Below are positions 16,719-23,488 of a DNA stretch of 64,000 nt, piece after piece. Location: contig CALMSR010000039.1 in assembly GCA_937872465.1 (NCBI GenBank), forward strand, positions 203,039 through 267,038, given 5' to 3'. Position 1 is the stretch's first letter; every line of letters begins with the position of its first letter. The notes beneath the pieces were generated by a model. That model was given only the letters and a program-made list of their open reading frames with translations, did no database searches and was not told the origin of the DNA. Both the position numbers and the translations under genes were made by a program. The stretch is from an uncultured Paracoccaceae bacterium. GTDB taxonomy: Bacteria > Pseudomonadota > Alphaproteobacteria > Rhodobacterales > Rhodobacteraceae.

Positions 16719-17226
16719 GGGCTTCGAGAACCTTCTGCATGGCGGCGGGATCGAGCCCGACCTCGGCGGCGATCAGCGCCGCGGCGCGGGCCGGCCAGTT
16801 GACCCAGGCGTCCCGAGTCTCGCGGGCGAGCCGGAACACCAGCGTCTCGGCGCGGGCGCGGTCGACCAGCTCGCCCTTCAGCTTCTGGAGCTTCAGCCGC
16901 CGCTCCTGCGACTTCAGCACCTCGTTGGCAGTCTTCGCCTGCAGGAAGGTGGCGCCGCCGGCCGCTGGCGGCGGCAGGCCGTTCTCCCGCAGGGTGTCGC
17001 CCACCGCCGAGAGCGCGGCGTTCGGCACCGGCTTCAGCTTCGGCGGCGTCGGGGCTCCGCGCTGCTTCGACGGGTCGGTCGAAGCGGCGCGCCGGGCGTC
17101 GGACGCCTCCGCGTCGATCGAGCCGTCGGGGTGCAGCACCAGCCGGCCGGCGGCCTTCGCCTTCTGGATCGCCCCGCGCGAGAGCCCGGCGCGGGCGGCA
17201 TACTCGCGCTCGCTCATGCCCTGCAT
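16666..17226 (-). CDS. Terminase small subunit
   Basis: A 186-residue protein with an N-terminal winged-helix/HTH DNA-recognition segment (SEREYAARAGLSRGAIQKAKAAGRLVLHPDGSIDA, residues 4-40), a proline-rich linker and a C-terminal coiled-coil helix region (LKSQERRLKLQKLKGELVDRARAE). This is the layout of lambda Nu1-type small terminases that bind cos. Position directly before the large subunit supports it. It is the first gene of the late operon on this strand; the promoter should lie within 17227-17328, shared with the divergent gene. Confidence 0.85.
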   Translation of the reverse strand: MQGMSEREYAARAGLSRGAIQKAKAAGRLVLHPDGSIDAEASDARRAASTDPSKQRGAPTPPKLKPVPNAALSAVGDTLRENGLPPPAAGGATFLQAKTANEVLKSQERRLKLQKLKGELVDRARAETLVFRLARETRDAWVNWPARAAALIAAEVGLDPAAMQKVLEAHVRAHLDELAEARLDLG

Positions 17227-17328
17227 AGCGGCCTCGATTTAGCAATGAAATGATCCGCTTATTGCCTTGGATCGCGCGCGGAACCGAGCATGTGTGGTGT
17301 CAAGCAGACGCTTGAATGGAGCACGACC

Positions 17329-17706
17329 ATGACCACGATCCTGCCCAGCCGGAACACCGAATGGGGTTACTGGGGCACCATCGGCCGTATCGAGAACGAC
17401 CCGGCCGCCGACCCCGCGAAGGCCTGGGAGATCGCCTCCCGCCGGATCGCCGAGGTAACCACCGCCTCGCACGAGGGGGTGCGCGACTTCCTCGACTCCC
17501 GCCACGGCCGCCACTTCGCCGACGACGTCGCCAGCGAACTCTGGAAGGGCGAGACGCTGCAGGAGGCGATCGACGCCGCGATCACCCGATGGATGGGGTG
17601 GCGCATCGACCGCAAGACCAGCCGCGAGACCGGGATCCCGAAGGGGCTCCCCTACCTGACCGGCCTCGCCAACCACTTCGCGATCATGGCCGAGCTTCCC
17701 TACTGA
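17329..17706 (+). CDS. Conserved phage/prophage protein of unknown function
   Basis: A 125-residue protein beginning MTTILPSRNTEWGYWG; ATG 17329 is favoured over the in-frame upstream ATG at 17290 because it matches the N-terminus of similar prophage proteins as I remember them. It contains VRDFLDSRHGRHFADDVA and a C-terminal TGIPKGLPYLTG segment that recur in Rhodobacterales prophage proteins without known function. It is mostly helical, with no catalytic motif. It heads a five-gene plus-strand cluster transcribed away from the terminase. Confidence 0.7.
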   Translation: MTTILPSRNTEWGYWGTIGRIENDPAADPAKAWEIASRRIAEVTTASHEGVRDFLDSRHGRHFADDVASELWKGETLQEAIDAAITRWMGWRIDRKTSRETGIPKGLPYLTGLANHFAIMAELPY

Positions 17707-17806
17707 TCGCCGCCCTTCCGGCTCCGCCGCGCTCCCGCCGGGATGCGCGGCTCGGGGTCGTAGCAGGCGCGGGATGGTCCCGCGCCTCGCAATGAAGGAC
17801 GACCCG

Positions 17807-18463
17807 ATGACCAAGCTCTCCGATACTCAAGTGATCATCCTATCGGCGGCCGCCCAGCGCGCCGACGGCAACGTTCTGCCGCTGCCCGGCTCGCTGCGCG
17901 GCGGAGCCGCGACGAAGGTCGTGGCAGCGCTGCTCTCCCGCGGGCTGATCCGCGAGCACGTCGTCGACAGCCCGCGCAAGGCGGACACGGCGTTGAACCG
18001 AGTCTGGCGCAACCTCCCCGAGCCGGACGGCCGCGGGGTGCTTCTCTTCATCACCGCCGCCGGCGCGGACGCCATCGGCATCGAGCCCGAGGCGGTCCCC
18101 TACGCCTTCAACGAAGGCACCAACTCGGCCGGCGAGCCGGCCGCGGGTGCGCCCACGCGCGCCAACGAGGCGCCGGTCGAGGCCACCCCGAAGCGTCGGG
18201 GCCGGCCGCGGAAGGCGGCGCCCACGGACGCGGACGTCGCGCCTGCGCCGAAGACCCGCGGCGGCACCAAGCAGGCGCAGGTGATCGCGATGCTCCGCCG
18301 CAAGCAGGGCGCCACCATCGCCGAGATCGTCGCGGCCACTCAATGGCAGCCACACACCGTCCGGGGCTTCTTCGCCGGTGCCCTGAAGAAGAAGCTCGGG
18401 CTCACCGTTTCCTCGAAGAAGGTCGAGGGCGGCGAACGGGTCTACCGACTTGCTGCAGAGTGA
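17807..18463 (+). CDS. DUF3489-domain protein
   Basis: A 218-residue protein. The C-terminal 80 residues are the DUF3489 domain, a winged-helix-like DNA-binding module (GGTKQAQVIAMLRRKQGATI, then ATQWQPHTVRGFFAGALKKKLGL). The N-terminal part (LSDTQVIILSAAAQRADGN) is a second helical unit that resembles the N-terminal partner usual for this family, and a Pro/Ala/Arg linker with an AT-hook-like RRGRPRKAA lies between. Likely a DNA-binding regulator or nucleoid-type protein. ATG 17807 is chosen because LSDTQ starts are typical. Confidence 0.82.
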   Translation: MTKLSDTQVIILSAAAQRADGNVLPLPGSLRGGAATKVVAALLSRGLIREHVVDSPRKADTALNRVWRNLPEPDGRGVLLFITAAGADAIGIEPEAVPYAFNEGTNSAGEPAAGAPTRANEAPVEATPKRRGRPRKAAPTDADVAPAPKTRGGTKQAQVIAMLRRKQGATIAEIVAATQWQPHTVRGFFAGALKKKLGLTVSSKKVEGGERVYRLAAE

Positions 18464-18468
18464 CACTG

Positions 18469-18648
18469 ATGGCGGTACATCGCATCAGCGACCGCGCCGA
18501 GGCCGCGCTTCAGCGACTGGCCCGGAAGGCCGGCCAGAAGCCGGCGCAGTTCCTCCACGACCTGATCCTCGACTTCGAGGCGGGCGAGGAGTTCACGCCG
18601 CCTGACGAGCGGCCCGACACGACGGACCCAGAGGAGGCGGGGCGTTGA
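18469..18648 (+). CDS. Small ribbon-helix-helix-like protein
   Basis: A 59-residue protein: MAVHRISDRAEAALQRLARKAG followed by an amphipathic helix and an acidic tail. The short beta strand plus two helices resemble the ribbon-helix-helix fold of small phage regulators, but no clear family match is recalled. It starts five bases after the DUF3489 stop and overlaps the next gene by four bases. Confidence 0.55.
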   Translation: MAVHRISDRAEAALQRLARKAGQKPAQFLHDLILDFEAGEEFTPPDERPDTTDPEEAGR

Positions 18649-18848
18649 GCCCCGCCGACCGACCGGACCCGCGGCACCGCATCCTCGCGCTCGCGCTGCA
18701 GTTGGCGGCCTACCCGCCGGTCCAAAAGCACGAGCACGTCTACGAGGCGCGCGTCCCGTGGCGGCTCATCACCGAGCTGCGCGCCGCGCTCAGTGACGCC
18801 GGGGTGGACTGGCGCGAGGGCCGGGCGACCCTCAGGAAGGGCGAGTGA
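18645..18848 (+). CDS. Small hypothetical protein
   Basis: A 67-residue frame that starts with TTG at 18645, overlapping the previous TGA. It contains HRILALALQLAAYP near its start and VPWRLITELRAALSDAGVDW near its end. It sits in a run of overlapping plus-strand genes, which supports translation by coupling. No function is recognised. Confidence 0.5.
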   Translation: MSPADRPDPRHRILALALQLAAYPPVQKHEHVYEARVPWRLITELRAALSDAGVDWREGRATLRKGE

Positions 18849-19117
18849 CGATGCCGCTCTTCCGGGTTCACGCCTACGACCACGAGCATCACGCGACGCT
18901 GATCATCGCGTGCGACGGCCGGGAGCGGGCCGGTGTGGTCGCGTCCGAGTTCGTGGCTTCGATGCACCTCGGGTACTACCCGGCGGACCACCGGCAGCGC
19001 TGGCCCGAGCTCGTCCGCATCGAGACCGCCACCTCGTGGTTCGATGCGGACGAGGCATTCCCGCCGGTCGTCGAGAGCGTCGAGGCGATCGACCCTGACC
19101 CGCCCGGTGACGCCTGA
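18845..19117 (+). CDS. Hypothetical phage protein
   Basis: A 90-residue protein from GTG 18845, or 88 residues from ATG 18851. It reads MPLFRVHAYDHEHHATLIIACDG and ends with an acidic tail. The GTG overlaps the preceding stop, giving coupled translation. It looks like a small alpha/beta protein; no family recognised. It is the last gene of the plus-strand cluster and converges on the cytosine methyltransferase. Confidence 0.55.
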   Translation: MTMPLFRVHAYDHEHHATLIIACDGRERAGVVASEFVASMHLGYYPADHRQRWPELVRIETATSWFDADEAFPPVVESVEAIDPDPPGDA

Positions 19118-19133
19118 GCGGCGCCGCGAAGCC

Positions 19134-19158
19134 CCGCCGCCCCCAACCGGGGCGGCGG
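19134..19158. terminator. Strong stem-loop between convergent genes
   Basis: Perfect 10-bp GC stem (CCGCCGCCCC / GGGGCGGCGG) with a five-base loop, between the end of the plus-strand cluster (19117) and the end of the minus-strand methyltransferase (19166). No T run follows, so termination would be partial or Rho-assisted. Placement between convergent stops suggests a two-way terminator. Confidence 0.5.
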
Positions 19159-19165
19159 CTCACGT

Positions 19166-19762
19166 TCAGGCGCCGCCCCACTGCTCAGCCATTGCCGCGG
19201 CGATGCCCTCGAAGGTGCGGCTCCGGTTGCGCCACCGCTCCGGTCCGGGGGGCTCACGGTGCACCCGCGCCTCCCGGCCCTCGACGACGCGCGTCGGCTT
19301 CAGCCGCGGCAGGCTCCTAAGCCACAGGCAGGTCGCCTTGGTCTCGGGATGCCCGTGCTCCCACGGCTGGATCGTCTGTGAGGGCGCGGGCAGGTCGAAG
19401 AGCCGGCGGACGTGCCCAAGCATGATCGGGTTCTCGACCGCGATGCGCGGGATCGGCGCCCCGAGCATGGCGAGGAAGAACGCTGCGGCGTGCCCGAGGT
19501 TGGCCCAGCGGTCGCCGCAGGCGCCGTTCTCCCGGCGGCAGCCGAGGTAGAGATGCTTCGCCCCGCTGTTGGCGAGGAAGGTGCACGGCGGGTGAGCGAT
19601 CAGCAGGTCCCAGCCGTCGTGCAGGATGGCGCGGACGTCGCCCACGATGTGCGGCCCCAACCGCTCGGAGGGCAGCAGATCGCAGGACACGGCGTCATGG
19701 CCGCGCGCCCGGAAGGCATCGCGGACCACGCCCGAGAATTCGCAGGCAACGAGGACGCGCAT
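19166..19762 (-). CDS. Phage DNA (cytosine) methyltransferase-like protein
   Basis: A 198-residue protein with a class I methyltransferase start (MRVLVACEFSGVVRDAFRARGHDA as the motif I region), the cytosine-C5 catalytic motif IV-like HPPCTFLANSG at about residue 57 and a motif VI-like VENPIM at about 110. It is short: full C5-methyltransferases have at least 300 residues plus a target-recognition domain, missing here. Short relatives occur in many phages next to replication genes. It could methylate phage DNA with little specificity or act on nucleotides. It lies eight bases after the ParB-type methyltransferase gene. Confidence 0.7.
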   Translation of the reverse strand: MRVLVACEFSGVVRDAFRARGHDAVSCDLLPSERLGPHIVGDVRAILHDGWDLLIAHPPCTFLANSGAKHLYLGCRRENGACGDRWANLGHAAAFFLAMLGAPIPRIAVENPIMLGHVRRLFDLPAPSQTIQPWEHGHPETKATCLWLRSLPRLKPTRVVEGREARVHREPPGPERWRNRSRTFEGIAAAMAEQWGGA

Positions 19763-19769
19763 GGCCGGG

Positions 19770-21119
19770 TCACGCGGCCGCCGGCTTGCGCGAGCGCTTT
19801 GGCGGCTCGGACTCGGGCGAAACCTCGGCGCCGAGCCGCTCTGCCTTCACCGCGGCGAAGCTGCGGCCGTCGCCGTCGAGCACCGCGTCGCGCCCGGTCT
19901 CGGCCTGCCAGCGCTCGACTGCGACATCGACGTAGGCCGGGCTGATCTCCATCGCGAAGACCCTCCGCCCTGTCGCCTCGCCCGCCATGATCTGCGAGCC
20001 GGAGCCCGAGAACGGCTCGTAGCAGATGCCGCCGCGCGCCACGTGCTGGCGCATCGGGATCGCGAAGCAGTCGAGAGGCTTCGGCGTGGGGTGGTCCGGG
20101 CGCTCCTCGCCGTTGAGGCTCGGGATCACCCAGGTCGAGGCCAGCATCTCGTCGGCGACCTTCGGCGGACGGTGCGGTCGCACCCAGCCCATGAAGCAGG
20201 GCTCGTGCTTCCAGAGGTAATGCGAGCGGGTGAGCACTCCGCGGTCCTTCACCCAGATGATCTGCTGGTGGACGAAGGCGCCCGCCTTTTCCCAGCAGGC
20301 CTCGAGCATCGCCTGGCGCCGCGAGGCGTGCCAGCAGTACCAGGCGGCGTCCTCGGTGATCGCCTCGTCGATCGCGGCGCGGATGAAGCCGTCGTAGAGC
20401 TCGGCGCCCTGGCTGCTGTCGTCCCAGGTGACGCCGTAGGAGGGCGACCAATCCTTGTTGCGGGTCGGGTGGTTCGAGCCATCGTAGTCGACGAGATACG
20501 GCGGGTCGGTCGCGAACAGCGTCGCCCGCTCGCCGTTCATCAGCCGGCGCACGTCGGTCGCGCTCGTCGAGTCACCGCAGAGCAGCCGGTGGTTGCCGAG
20601 CAGCCAGAGGTCGCCCGAACGGGACGCCGGATTGCGCGGCGGCTCGGGGACCACCACCGGCGGGACGCTCGCCCCCTCCGTCGTCTCCGTGCCGCCGACG
20701 TTGAAGGCGAGCAGCTGGTCGAGCTCGGCGTCGGAGAAGCCGACGACCGAGAGGTCGAAGTCGTCGGCCGCCAGCTCCTGCAGCTCGGCGGCGAGCAGCG
20801 CCTCGTCCCAGGCGCCGAGCTCGGTCAGCTTGTTGTCCGCCAGCCGGTAGGCCCGACGCTGTTCCTCGGTCAGGTGGTCGAGCACGATCACCGGCGCCTC
20901 GGTCAGCCCGAGCTGTGCTGCCGCGAGGATGCGCCCGTGGCCGGCGATCACCTCGCCGTCGGACCCGACCAGCACCGGCACCGTCCAGCCGAAGCGGGCC
21001 ATGCTCCCCGCGATCTTCGCGACCTGGTCCGCGCCGTGCGTCTTGGCATTCCGCGCATAGGGCTTCAGTCGCTCGAGCGGCCATTGCTCGATGCGCTCCG
21101 GAGCGAAGCTCAGGGTCAT
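19770..21119 (-). CDS. ParB-domain DNA modification methyltransferase (N4/N6 type)
   Basis: A 449-residue fusion. Residues 1-110 are a ParB/sulfiredoxin-like nuclease domain (VIAGHGRILAAAQLG, the family's GHxR motif). Residues 165-430 are a beta-class amino-methyltransferase with the catalytic DPPY at about 203 and the AdoMet motif FSGSG near 368. The C-terminus is basic. Such fusions are common in phages and modify adenine or cytosine amino groups, protecting phage DNA or altering gene expression. It is the first gene of its transcript; the 590-base region in front contains a cluster of GANTC sites. Confidence 0.9.
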   Translation of the reverse strand: MTLSFAPERIEQWPLERLKPYARNAKTHGADQVAKIAGSMARFGWTVPVLVGSDGEVIAGHGRILAAAQLGLTEAPVIVLDHLTEEQRRAYRLADNKLTELGAWDEALLAAELQELAADDFDLSVVGFSDAELDQLLAFNVGGTETTEGASVPPVVVPEPPRNPASRSGDLWLLGNHRLLCGDSTSATDVRRLMNGERATLFATDPPYLVDYDGSNHPTRNKDWSPSYGVTWDDSSQGAELYDGFIRAAIDEAITEDAAWYCWHASRRQAMLEACWEKAGAFVHQQIIWVKDRGVLTRSHYLWKHEPCFMGWVRPHRPPKVADEMLASTWVIPSLNGEERPDHPTPKPLDCFAIPMRQHVARGGICYEPFSGSGSQIMAGEATGRRVFAMEISPAYVDVAVERWQAETGRDAVLDGDGRSFAAVKAERLGAEVSPESEPPKRSRKPAAA

Positions 21120-21708
21120 GGGTCGGCACCTTGTGGGCAGGACGGCTGGAGGGCGGGTGGACTCCGAGGGTGGACTCCGCGCTGGATTCCACTGGGTCCG
21201 GTGGACTCCTTCAGGGGTCCAGCGGAAGCCACCCCCGGAAGGGGGAAGTCTTTGTTTTGTCGAATATATCAGGCGAGCCGCTGGATTCCGGATGCCGGGC
21301 GGCTTCCCAAAATCTTGCGGCTGTCGCTGGCGATGTGGCGCGCTTCGCCCGCCAGCATACGAATGTCGCTAGGGAGGAACCGCGAATTCAGCCTGTTAAC
21401 GGACGAAGCTCATCCGGCCTGCGGGCAAGGGCTCAGGGAAAACCGTTCGCCAACCCGCAGCCCCGCGTCTTCCCGTGTCGTCTCTCCGGCGCGTGATTTC
21501 TCAGCCTAGTGATATCTTGCACGTCTCTCCCCGGAAAACGTAAGCCATTAAAGTGTCTCACAAAATTTTCCATGCGATGACGATTTTCCTTGACGCGTGC
21601 CCGCGCGCTTCGACCGCTCCTGCTCGCATCTGCTCTTGCGGATGGCGCCGTGATCAGCCGCATCGGTGGGGGTGCGCGGCCCACCCCGAGGTGAGCCGCG
21701 CTGACGCA
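21120..21708. other. Long intergenic region upstream of the methyltransferase
   Basis: No convincing coding sequence is seen in these 589 bases. The part next to the methyltransferase holds five TGGAYTCC repeats. Further on there is a locally less GC-rich stretch (about 21,520-21,600). Near 21,665-21,690 an imperfect GC-rich hairpin lies just after the stop of the DUF6362 gene and may end the replication transcript. Confidence 0.6.
21158..21289. repeat. Five TGGA[C/T]TCC repeats, each containing a GANTC site
   Basis: Copies lie at 21158, 21171, 21183, 21202 and 21282. The first two are part of an exact 12-base unit (GGGTGGACTCCG) repeated with a 13-base period. Each contains GACTC or GATTC, the GANTC sequence methylated by CcrM in alphaproteobacteria. 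They lie 39-170 bases upstream of the methyltransferase start. Confidence 0.75.
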
Positions 21709-22137
21709 TCACGCCCGGGCGCGCGCGATCACGAAGTCCCGGCTCCGCTTCGGCTTCGCCTGCCGGCCGTTCAGCCGCCAGACAATCAGGCTTAGGGCGT
21801 ACTCCCATCGCCGGTGCGCCGTGGCCCGGCTGACGCCGAACCGGTGGCAGATCTCCTTCCACCGAACGCCCTCGGCTCGCGCCCACATCAGATGGGCGTC
21901 GTCGCGCTCGAGGAAGCGGTTCCAGGTAATCGTCTCCTCCATGCGGCTGATCGCGGCCGGGCTCGGTGGTGGCCGGCGCATCGGTACGGGCTCGGCGCCA
22001 ACCATGTCTGCGAAGCGGCGCTGGATCTCCGGCCAGGTGCTGAAGTAGCCGCGCACCCGGACCGGCGGCAGCTGCTTCAGCACGTCGGCAGCCTCGGTGA
22101 TCCGCTCCTCGACCATGTCGCGGGTCCACTCAGCCAT
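21709..22137 (-). CDS. DUF6362-like phage protein with C-terminal HTH
   Basis: A 142-residue protein resembling DUF6362, frequent in Rhodobacterales prophages. The N-terminus is WTRDMVEERITEAADVLKQLPPVRV; the C-terminal half has a helix-turn-helix-like segment (GVRWKEICHRFGVSRATAHRRWEYAL, about residues 88-113) and a basic end. Probably a DNA-binding regulator, perhaps of late genes. It overlaps the upstream small gene by eight bases and is the last gene of the replication operon. Confidence 0.78.
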   Translation of the reverse strand: MAEWTRDMVEERITEAADVLKQLPPVRVRGYFSTWPEIQRRFADMVGAEPVPMRRPPPSPAAISRMEETITWNRFLERDDAHLMWARAEGVRWKEICHRFGVSRATAHRRWEYALSLIVWRLNGRQAKPKRSRDFVIARARA

Positions 22138-22330
22138 GCTGCACCTCCGGGCGCTTGCCGTAGAGCTTCTCGCCGAGCTGGCGGACGAGCTCGCGCTCGG
22201 GCCAGCTCAGCCGCTCGTCGTCCACCGCGACGGCCAGCACACCCTGCTCGCGCCAGCCGTCGCGCTTGACCTGGTCGGGCGAGCGACGCTCGCCGCCGTA
22301 GCCGCGGGGGTGGAAGCGCATCCCGTTCAC
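22130..22330 (-). CDS. Small hypothetical phage protein
   Basis: A 66-residue basic protein starting MNGMRFHPRGYGGERRSPDQVKRDGW. It overlaps genes on both sides by four to eight bases, as expected for a real gene in a compact operon. Similar small proteins with GYGGERRSPDQVK-type starts are remembered from Rhodobacterales prophages; function unknown. Confidence 0.65.
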   Translation of the reverse strand: MNGMRFHPRGYGGERRSPDQVKRDGWREQGVLAVAVDDERLSWPERELVRQLGEKLYGKRPEVQHG

Positions 22331-22569
22331 GACCGCACCTCCTGCAGCACCGCGGCATAGCCGGCGACGTCGAGGATCGAGTCCGCGTGCGCCGGATCAT
22401 GGCCGAGCCGGGCGAGCTTCAGGTCGATCAGGCAGAGGACCACCTGCGCCGGCGTCACCGGACGCCTGAGGGTGATCGACCAGCGGGCGGCGACGGCCGC
22501 CATGGACGTGGCCGGATCGCCGTAGGCGCGGCGCCGCTGGCCAACCACGCGCGCCGCCTGCCGCAGCAT
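22327..22569 (-). CDS. DUF6378-like phage protein
   Basis: An 80-residue protein like DUF6378 of many phages: QRRRAYGDPATSMAAVAARWS, then the helix VTPAQVVLCLIDLKLARLGHDPAH and the end ILDVAGYAAVLQEV. The family is small and helical, without a known role. ATG 22569 has AAGGGCGAG upstream at good spacing; the alternative GTG 22584 overlaps the RuvC-like stop and would add five residues. Confidence 0.78.
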   Translation of the reverse strand: MLRQAARVVGQRRRAYGDPATSMAAVAARWSITLRRPVTPAQVVLCLIDLKLARLGHDPAHADSILDVAGYAAVLQEVRS

Positions 22570-22580
22570 TGTCTCGCCCT

Positions 22581-23114
22581 TCACCGGACACCTCCGCGGG
22601 TGTCGAGCGCCCAGCAGAGGATCGCGAGCGCGTCTGCCTCGTTGTCGTCGGTGGGGTTGAACCCGCGCGCACGAGCCGCGGAAATCATCGCCGCCTTGCC
22701 GGCATTGCCGCTGCCGGTGGCGTGGCGCTTGATCGTCCCGACCGGCACGCCCTGATAGGGCACGCCGCGGAGCTCGGCCCACGCGGTGAGCACCGCCATC
22801 AGCCCGCCATAGACGTGGGCGGCGTCGGTGCCCGCATGACGCCGGACCTCTTCGTACCAGATCGCGCCGATCGGCCCGCTCAGCTGGTCGAGCTCGGTCA
22901 GCCAGTTGGTGAAGCGCAGGTAACGCATGCCGCCACCGTCGTAGCGGCTGGGGCGGAACGACACCGTGCCGCTGGTGATCAGGCCATCGTGCGCGCGCAG
23001 CGCCCAGCCGGTGGTGGTGCCGAGATCGAGCGCGAGCATCGTCGAGCTCGGCTCGTGCTGCGCAGCCAGTGGCTGCGAAGGAAGGCGCTCCTGCGCCAAT
23101 GCGTGGGTCATCAT
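22581..23114 (-). CDS. RuvC-like Holliday junction resolvase
   Basis: A 177-residue RNase H-fold nuclease. The first acidic motif is LALDLGTTTGWAL (about residue 28); a later Glu sits in IWYEEVRRHAG and Asp residues in DDNEADALAILCWAL near the C-terminus, the DEDD-like pattern of RuvC-type phage resolvases. It would cut branched DNA during replication or before packaging. Start 23114 has GGAGG immediately upstream (second ATG at 23111 is better spaced). A far longer open frame continues upstream but includes the AT-rich non-coding patch and is rejected. Confidence 0.85.
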   Translation of the reverse strand: MMTHALAQERLPSQPLAAQHEPSSTMLALDLGTTTGWALRAHDGLITSGTVSFRPSRYDGGGMRYLRFTNWLTELDQLSGPIGAIWYEEVRRHAGTDAAHVYGGLMAVLTAWAELRGVPYQGVPVGTIKRHATGSGNAGKAAMISAARARGFNPTDDNEADALAILCWALDTRGGVR

Positions 23115-23488
23115 GACCTCCTCGTGGTTCGAGCGGCTGGGGCAGATGCGGCATCCGGCGAGGACTGCGGCGATCGCCCGAACCAGGGTTCGGTCAGGTG
23201 AGTTCGGGGACGCGTCGGCGGAATCCGCCGCACGCGCGAAAGCTTCAGCAGCTTCAAGGCGACCAGCGGCAGCGCCGGACCGCCTAACCCTTTGGTTTCT
23301 ATAGATATAGTATATATAATTCAAATAATTCATTCTTTTATTATGGGTATCTCCAATGGTGTGCGCGTGTGTGGTGTGTACGCGCCCGCGCGAAAGATTG
23401 AGACTTTGAGGGATTCGGATTCCCTCAAGCGGATCAACGGCTTGGGAAAGCCTCGCCTGTTGAGGGCATCGCCCCGGCGTGAAGGAGC
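23115..23488. other. Intergenic region with AT-rich patch
   Basis: No gene is supported in these 374 bases. At about 23,289-23,350 lies a strikingly AT-rich patch (TATAGATATAGTATATATAA and neighbours) in otherwise GC-rich DNA. It sits between the primase-helicase gene and the RuvC-like gene and could be a promoter for the downstream genes or a DNA-unwinding element of the phage origin. A GTGTGTGGTGTGT run lies at 23,367-23,380. Confidence 0.6.
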
